A stretch of DNA of 64,000 nt, from assembly GCA_946415705.1 (NCBI GenBank), contig CAMKTN010000001.1, forward strand, positions 58,709 through 122,708. The letters run 5' to 3'. The stretch comes from an uncultured Prevotellaceae bacterium (GTDB lineage Bacteria > Bacteroidota > Bacteroidia > Bacteroidales > Bacteroidaceae). Every line of letters begins with the position of its first letter. Positions within the stretch are counted from its first letter, which is position 1. This document shows, piece by piece, positions 59,086 to 64,000 of this stretch. The notes beneath the pieces are model-generated. The model searched no databases and was not told the DNA's origin. It worked only from the letters and a program-made list of their open reading frames with translations. A program made the translations under genes and the position numbers.

Positions 59086-61365
59086 TTACTTCTTCACCAC
59101 CTTCTGACCGTTGATGATGTAGAGGCCCTTCTTGGGCTGTGCCACGCGGCGACCGCTGAGGTCGTAGGCGACATGCTCCTTCTTGGCATTGCCATTGACT
59201 TGCTGGATACCAGTACCATTGCCGAGGTAGTAGAGGCGGACATTGTCGAAGCCCCACTTCTTGTAGTTCGCAGTCGGAGTACACTCGATACGCAGGATCA
59301 TGTTGCCATCGGTAGCTTTCTCATAGGTGAAGACACCTTCGACCCACGCTGCTGCGGAAGTGGTTCCTTTACCGGTCAGGCTGCCTATTTCACGACTGTT
59401 CACCTTGATGGTAATGGGGGTGTCACTGGTTGTTTTGGCGGTAATGGCCACCACATACTTACCAGCAGGCATGTTGGCGATGGTCTGCTGCATGGCTGAT
59501 GTCTTGTTCATGCAAGCACGATAGTAATCAGTGGTAACACCATACACCGTGTTATCGGTTGTCTGGGTCTTGGGATTCGTCCATGAGCCTAAGTCGGTGA
59601 CGATCGTCATGTAGCTGCTGGTGTTTGTCCACGCGGCATCAATGCCCTCGCTGGTTGCGTTGGCACCCACAATCTGATCGGTATAATCGGTCTTTTCCAC
59701 ACCATCACAATAGGCATTGGAGTAATAGACGTTGGTGCAAGCCTCGTTCAGCTCGGTCGTCAACGACTGCGCCTGGACACTTGAAGCGGCGTTAAGGGCC
59801 AGAATGTTCTGGATTTGCTCAAGAAGTTCTTTGCTGGCGTAAGGATAGTTCTCTGCGTTATAAGGAGCTGCATTCTCCTTCGCCTTCGCGAACCTATTAT
59901 AATTATCCTTGGCTGCAACGAAGTTGTTAAGGGCTGTATTGATGGCCTCCGAGTCCGTGCCTTCAATAGCGGTCATCAGGTTGGTACGTTCCGAACCCGT
60001 GATGGCATCGAACTCTGTCATAGCGCTTACAGCCAGTGCATCAGCCTTCACAGTCTCCAAGAGTGTTGCGAGCAAGGAAGCTTCATCCTTGCCATAGAAC
60101 AGGCGGAAGTTGTCAATGCGATAGGAAGAGCTGTATTCTGCTCCAATCGTCAGTTCGCCAGCCTCAGCAGCGGTATAGATAGCGGGATGCGCACGCAGAT
60201 AAAGAGTGCCGCTTCCGCCAGTGCAAGAGGTCCTATTGGTTCCAAGCAACATGAAAGCCTTCTGGCAGAGCTTAGCATCTATTGCATAACAACCTGCAGG
60301 CACGTAGGGGATGGTCTGCGTGAGCTTCTTGGTACCATAGCTCGTGTCAAACTCCACGACGTTCACGCCGTCGATATAAGGCTTTGAATCTTCATTGGTA
60401 GGTTCATGAATCGAACCTGCAACGCCACCCCAAGCCCAGGGATCAATCTTACCTGTCTCGAACGAGGGATTATCTACATAGACATCCGTGATGTCCACCA
60501 CCCCTTCTGAGGCTATCAAAGCAGTACCCATAGCGCTGTAAAGTGTCTCCACCTGAAGGGGCACATCCTCCTGAGAGGTGGGATTAGCAGCGAACGCCTC
60601 AGCGTCACTAATGGCTTGTGCCAGATCCGCATTATTCAATTTTGCATTCAGCACATGCGCCTTGGAAATGACATTCAACAACGCAGTCGTAATGATGCCG
60701 CCATTGTATTCGAGCTTAATGTCATCGACTACAACAAAATAGCTGGCACCATAACTCAGCTGAAAACGACCGGTCGCGGGTTCTGTCAGCTCCAACTCAA
60801 TCACATCCGTATCCCAAGCACTACTGAGAAACATCTTTTTCTCAGATAAATACTCCTTGTCAGCGGTTACGAAGCCGGTAACGTTGCTGGCATCTATCGT
60901 CGGCGAAGGGTTCGATGTACCACCATTATATACCCAGACATTCACCGTAAACTTATAAGAGCCTGCGGGAAGCGTAATCTCATCCGTTTGCTTGTAGATG
61001 GCAGACTTGTTGCCTGTGAAGCAAAGTGCCTTGGTATTATCACCAGCTACCGGACCAGCCTGTGGGCCTTCTATACCACTGAGCCACTTACTGTATTTCA
61101 CCTTAATGGGATAGGTGGTTGCTCCGGCATTATAGGCGGATGATCCGTCATAAGCCATATAGTAGGCCCATCCGCAGTCAGCATAATCCATAGGATTCTT
61201 GTCCGCTGTGATGAGTTTAGCGGCACCATCAACCGTTTCAACTACAGGGCAGGCTTCAAACCCAGCATTGGGAATGTAAGTTGCTGTAACATCTTCAATT
61301 TGCGACTTCACGCTCATGACATTCATAAAAAGAGCAGCCGCCAAAAGGGGTAAAATCTTTTTCAT
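59086..61365 (-). CDS. T9SS-exported carbohydrate-binding-like protein, 759 aa
   Basis: I start it at ATG 61365 (MKKILPLLAAALFMNVMSVK-S), which gives a signal peptide and lies ~40 bases after the TATTTTTG promoter box; the longer frame from 61533 crosses that box and is rejected. The protein has three beta-rich modules of CBM6/galactose-binding type (YIPNAGFEACPVVETVDGAA, then VNVWVYNGGTSNPSPTIDA; VYVDNPSFETGKIDPWAWGG; WGFDNVRLYYLG) separated by a helical FIVAR-like segment (~490-580; LLATLLETVKADALAVSAMT, LNNFVAAKDNYNRFAKAKEN). The tail is YDLSGRRVAQPKKGLYIING plus QKVVKK, a T9SS signal. First gene of the SusC operon; a substrate-binding role is possible. Confidence 0.8.
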   Translation of the reverse strand: MKKILPLLAAALFMNVMSVKSQIEDVTATYIPNAGFEACPVVETVDGAAKLITADKNPMDYADCGWAYYMAYDGSSAYNAGATTYPIKVKYSKWLSGIEGPQAGPVAGDNTKALCFTGNKSAIYKQTDEITLPAGSYKFTVNVWVYNGGTSNPSPTIDASNVTGFVTADKEYLSEKKMFLSSAWDTDVIELELTEPATGRFQLSYGASYFVVVDDIKLEYNGGIITTALLNVISKAHVLNAKLNNADLAQAISDAEAFAANPTSQEDVPLQVETLYSAMGTALIASEGVVDITDVYVDNPSFETGKIDPWAWGGVAGSIHEPTNEDSKPYIDGVNVVEFDTSYGTKKLTQTIPYVPAGCYAIDAKLCQKAFMLLGTNRTSCTGGSGTLYLRAHPAIYTAAEAGELTIGAEYSSSYRIDNFRLFYGKDEASLLATLLETVKADALAVSAMTEFDAITGSERTNLMTAIEGTDSEAINTALNNFVAAKDNYNRFAKAKENAAPYNAENYPYASKELLEQIQNILALNAASSVQAQSLTTELNEACTNVYYSNAYCDGVEKTDYTDQIVGANATSEGIDAAWTNTSSYMTIVTDLGSWTNPKTQTTDNTVYGVTTDYYRACMNKTSAMQQTIANMPAGKYVVAITAKTTSDTPITIKVNSREIGSLTGKGTTSAAAWVEGVFTYEKATDGNMILRIECTPTANYKKWGFDNVRLYYLGNGTGIQQVNGNAKKEHVAYDLSGRRVAQPKKGLYIINGQKVVKK

Positions 61366-61405
61366 TGTCTTATTTATTGTTTTGTTTAAAATCCAAAAAT
61401 CTCTG

Positions 61406-61439
61406 CAAAAATACATCAATTTCTTAAAATAACAAAAAA
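61406..61439 (-). promoter_or_regulatory. Promoter of the SusC operon (-33 TTTTTTG, -7 TATTTTTG)
   Basis: TATTTTTG (61406-61413) with TTTTTTG 19 bp upstream (61433-61439), an almost ideal Bacteroidota promoter; ATG 61365 lies ~40 bp downstream. Confidence 0.75.
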
Positions 61440-61557
61440 GATGTCGAGAAAAAATGATGATAAAGCCATAATTTAACGTGACATAAAGGACAATAAGTGT
61501 TATAATTACAACCAAAAGGCCGTAATGCCGCATTTGTTAAGGATGTTAAAGGGGATT

Positions 61558-63885
61558 TTAGCGCAGATTCATCCTACTATCGGAGAAATACTTGTCGTAG
61601 AGCTCTTGAGCTATGGCGATTTCATCGCCTACGGGCTCAGCGGTAAAGGAGCCATAGGCATAGGGTGCGCCCTCGGGCAAATAGTTGGTGATAGCAGCGG
61701 ACATGCCATTGGCAAACGGCCATTCGTAGTCAGCGAACCATTGTTGGGGTGTGCAGCCGTTCGCAAAGAAGGCTTTCCAACGAGGATAGTAATAGGAGGA
61801 GAGCAGGCCCTGCCACTCGCGGTTGGCATAGTCGTGGAGGCCGCCGTGCTCGCATTGGGCGCGGTCGCCCCAGGTGGTGAGGAGCATACGGGCGTTCTTC
61901 TCGTAGAGGTTTTTCTCGGCGGACGAACCGCCGAGAACACGGGCAGAGGAGAGCCAGCGGCCGAGGCGCAGTTCGGAACGAGTGCCAAGGAGGCGGTCCT
62001 GATCGAGGATGAGTTCAAGGAAACGAGCAGCGGACTCTCCCCGCGCCAATCCCGCATCCAACAGTTCTTTGCCGTAGTCGGCAAGCGCCTGACGGGCGAT
62101 ATCAACGAGGTCGTAGCGGTAGTTGTCATTGTCGGCCAGGGCGTCGCTGACGGAAAGCATCTCATGGAACGCTGTGCGCAGGTCGGCGAAGTCCCAGTAC
62201 CAGGTGGAGGCAGCCCAGGAGCTAACGGTACCGGGTGTCAGCGACGGGCACATAAGGAAGACACTCTCCGTGGTGCCCTGCTGGCCGTTGTTGGGGCATT
62301 GGTAGATGCCTGCAGCAAGCTTCTGCCAAGCTGAAAGCATCGTCTCATAAGCCCCATTAGACCCATTGGCCCCATTAAACCCATATCTCATTCTCACATA
62401 ATCCGCAATCCAAGTTGCTCGGGTGTAGTCGGTGTTAGTCCAGGGAAGGGCATAGAGCAGGTCGTAGAGCATGGCGTTGTTCTCGATGCCCTCGGGGAGG
62501 GCGCCGATGCCCACGAGTTGATTGGTGCCCTTGTTGTTACGCGCGGCGTAGAAGCAGTTGATGAGGCGGTCCAAGCGGCCGAAGAGGCCCACATTGCCAC
62601 CGAAGTTAGACACCTGCCCCCATACCCAGTCGTGGGCAGACCCCTCTAAATCTCCCCGTGAGGGGAGACTTTTAGGCTCAACTGCTGCACTCTCCCCTCC
62701 TTTATGGGAGGGGTCGGGGGTGGGTCTGCTCGTGTGATGGCCACTACACTCTGTGTCGGCATACTGATCGCCATGTAGGTCGAGGATGATGAGACGGCCA
62801 CGCGGAATGGTATGCGTAACGATGGTGGTGGGATTCTCCTGCCAATGCTGCGCCACCCACACGGCATTGGCATCGTAGGTGGTCAGCGCCTGCCACATCG
62901 CATTCACTGATGCCGAAGCGTTGGTGACACCGCTGGGCACGCCGCCCTCATGGAAGGGGTCGATGGCATAGAAATGCGTGGTACAGACATCATCGAAGAG
63001 GCGATCAATGGCTGCGTAGTAGTTAGCCGCGAACTCCTTCAGGCGGTCGGTATTGTTGACAAAATAAGGACGAACGAAGGAACACCAATTGCCACCGTTT
63101 ACGATATCCGACGACTTCCATCCTGTAATCTTAGAGGCCTCGGCCTGCGTCAGGAAATCCTTGGGGATCATACCGACATAGCCGGGGATAACGGGCCGCA
63201 TCCCGAAGTCCTTCATGCGCTGGAAGATCTTGCGGGCCAAGGCCTGCTGTTGGGTGTACCAGCTCTCGGGCTGTGGACCGCCCCAGGCCGTGAGGTTGTT
63301 CATGAAGAACCAGCCATAGTAAGCGCTGCCGCAGACGAAGGTGTTGACCTCATCGAGGGTGTAACCATAGGTGTTCATCAGCACCTCTTTCCACACACAT
63401 TCCATGCCCGTGATGGCCAACGGCATATTGATGCCGTGAAGTGCCATCCAGTCGAGTTCCTGCTGCCAACGCTCCCAATCCCAGAAGGACATGGAGTAGC
63501 TGTAGGTGCAGAAGTTGAGGTAGTAGCGCCAATCGACGCTGGCGGTGTGCGTCTCCTCAGCACAGGCGGGTAGCTTTTTCGGCAAATTGCCTGTAGGCGA
63601 GTTCCATGAGATATCCACGCCTGCATAGTGTTGCAGGTACCAGTTGATACCAGTGGCAATGGCGATATTGTCCGTGCCGACGACCTTCACCTTACGGCCG
63701 TTGCAGGAAAGGGTGAACTGCTGCGTGTCGCCGCCCTTTACGACCCATTCAAACTTCTTGTAATCCTTATTCTGAGGAAATATACGATGCAACATCTCAC
63801 TGACAGGGTCGGCCATGAGCGAACCCGTCAGGACGGTCAACAACAATGTGGCAAAGAATCTTTTTAGGAAGTTCAAGAGGTTCAA
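61558..63885 (-). CDS. Alpha-N-acetylglucosaminidase, GH89 (NAGLU-like), 775 aa
   Basis: Exo-enzyme removing terminal alpha-GlcNAc, e.g. from heparan-type glycans or mucin alpha1,4-GlcNAc caps. Domains in order: NAGLU N-terminal (~30-120), TIM-barrel (~125-450; YYLNFCTYSYSMSFWDWERW, DWMALHGINMPLAITGMECV, FFMNNLTAWGGPQPESWY, PVIPGYVGMIPKDF, DPFHEGGVPSG), and helical C-terminal (~460-775). Likely catalytic Glu residues lie in ITGMECVWKEV and DPFHEGG. It has no ATG in front of the signal peptide: TTG 63885 is the only start that keeps LKRFFATLLLTVLTGSLMA, and this N-terminus comes from a GGTTCAAA repeat. Repeat-derived inserts lie at ~384-416 (SRPTPDPSHKGGES..) and ~499-515 (GFNGANGSNGAY). Not co-linear with the promoter at 61406, which serves the next gene. 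Confidence 0.92.
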   Translation of the reverse strand: MNLLNFLKRFFATLLLTVLTGSLMADPVSEMLHRIFPQNKDYKKFEWVVKGGDTQQFTLSCNGRKVKVVGTDNIAIATGINWYLQHYAGVDISWNSPTGNLPKKLPACAEETHTASVDWRYYLNFCTYSYSMSFWDWERWQQELDWMALHGINMPLAITGMECVWKEVLMNTYGYTLDEVNTFVCGSAYYGWFFMNNLTAWGGPQPESWYTQQQALARKIFQRMKDFGMRPVIPGYVGMIPKDFLTQAEASKITGWKSSDIVNGGNWCSFVRPYFVNNTDRLKEFAANYYAAIDRLFDDVCTTHFYAIDPFHEGGVPSGVTNASASVNAMWQALTTYDANAVWVAQHWQENPTTIVTHTIPRGRLIILDLHGDQYADTECSGHHTSRPTPDPSHKGGESAAVEPKSLPSRGDLEGSAHDWVWGQVSNFGGNVGLFGRLDRLINCFYAARNNKGTNQLVGIGALPEGIENNAMLYDLLYALPWTNTDYTRATWIADYVRMRYGFNGANGSNGAYETMLSAWQKLAAGIYQCPNNGQQGTTESVFLMCPSLTPGTVSSWAASTWYWDFADLRTAFHEMLSVSDALADNDNYRYDLVDIARQALADYGKELLDAGLARGESAARFLELILDQDRLLGTRSELRLGRWLSSARVLGGSSAEKNLYEKNARMLLTTWGDRAQCEHGGLHDYANREWQGLLSSYYYPRWKAFFANGCTPQQWFADYEWPFANGMSAAITNYLPEGAPYAYGSFTAEPVGDEIAIAQELYDKYFSDSRMNLR
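62343..62390 (-). repeat. CCCATARGC minisatellite inside the GH89 gene
   Basis: Units like ATAAGCCCC, ATTAGACCC, ATTGGCCCC, read as GFNGANGSNGAYE; not part of the family consensus as I know it. Confidence 0.7.
62638..62735 (-). repeat. Two REP-like palindromes inside the GH89 catalytic domain gene
   Basis: GACCCCTCTAAATCTCCCCG TGAGGGGAGA and CTCCCCTCCTTTATGGGAGG GGTCGGGGGTGGGTCT are both read in frame (RPTPDPSHKGGES and LPSRGDLEGS). Confidence 0.85.
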
Positions 63886-63945
63886 AGGTTCAAGAGGTTC
63901 AAAGGTTCAAAGGTTCAAAGGTTCAAGGGTTCAAGGGTTCAATTT
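63868..63945. repeat. GGTTCAAA repeat upstream of and inside the GH89 start
   Basis: About nine 8-bp units (GGTTCAAA/GGTTCAAG) run across the proposed TTG start. Confidence 0.9.
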
Positions 63946-63956
63946 TCAATTCTCAA

Positions 63957-64000
63957 TTAGCGGAAGCTGTCTGTGAGTAGCTTGATCTCTATAGTAGGGG
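63957..64000 (-). CDS. Possible C-terminal end of an upstream gene (partial)
   Basis: One minus-strand frame reads PTIEIKLLTDSFR then TAA (63957-63959), which looks like a regular protein end and leads into the GGTTCAAA spacer before the GH89 gene. Only 14 codons are visible, so this may be chance; no function can be given. Confidence 0.35.
   Translation of the reverse strand, partial: PTIEIKLLTDSFR

Noticed and set aside
61366..61533. A longer N-terminus (56 residues) for the 759-aa T9SS protein
   Set aside because: It would overlap the promoter boxes and precede a good signal peptide; ATG 61365 is preferred.

Overview
The window comes from a member of the Bacteroidota, most likely a Prevotella or close relative. 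The evidence is a SusC/SusD pair, FimA/Mfa-like fimbrillin lipoproteins, DUF3575/DUF5119 fimbrial accessory proteins, seven secreted proteins ending in a type IX secretion (T9SS) type-A sorting tail (YDLSGR..GIYIVNGKKVV.K), and promoters of the Bacteroidota TAnnTTTG type. No tRNA, rRNA, CRISPR array or complete transposase gene was seen. Nearly everything is on the minus strand; only a GHL10 hydrolase and uvrA (20.3-25.5 kb) are on the plus strand.

Layout. (1) 1-19.8 kb: a minus-strand surface-fibre locus. In transcription order it holds a DUF3575/OmpA-like outer-membrane protein, a DUF5119 lipoprotein, two large paralogous fimbrillins, a ParE/RelE-type toxin-antitoxin pair, two smaller fimbrillin-type lipoproteins, and a giant protein (at least 2,791 aa, running off the left edge) with dozens of VYGGGN-type units, probably the tip or surface adhesin. 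(2) 20.3-25.5 kb: a secreted GHL10 hydrolase, then uvrA carrying an N-terminal DUF559 nuclease domain and riddled with in-frame palindromic repeats, ending in a bidirectional terminator. (3) 25.5-31.8 kb, minus strand: rmlB, rmlC, a DUF4738 lipoprotein, a HAD phosphatase overlapping pgi, and an AAA ATPase with a PD-(D/E)XK-like tail. (4) 31.9-49.3 kb, minus strand: T9SS cargo, namely a 2,383-aa Fn3/GEVED protein, an Omp28-like protein, a choice-of-anchor-J/CARDB-like protein, an M6 metalloprotease and a 398-aa protein. Two small MKKTY peptides each follow a cargo gene and precede a terminator. A 1.9-kb non-coding stretch (46.0-47.9 kb) contains a ~345-bp palindrome of 14 phased units, a pair of MITE-like elements and other repeats. 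(5) 49.5-64 kb, minus strand: GH89 alpha-N-acetylglucosaminidase, two T9SS cargo proteins, SusC, SusD, a zinc metallohydrolase lipoprotein, a DUF4302 lipoprotein and a BACON-domain lipoprotein, i.e. a Sus-like uptake locus.

The most unusual aspect is repeat invasion of coding sequence. A REP-like palindrome (peptide form SPSLQERGLGGES or LTPDPSLAKRG) lies in frame in UvrA (six tracts), RmlB and GH89, and supplies part of the signal peptides of two lipoproteins. A second family, a ~9-bp CCCATARGC minisatellite, supplies the signal-peptide regions of three fimbrial proteins and internal tracts of two proteins. A DUF559 (Vsr-like) nuclease domain sits between REP copies at the head of uvrA, which suggests, without proving, a nuclease-linked mobile repeat. 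All family assignments are by motif reading; no search was run.
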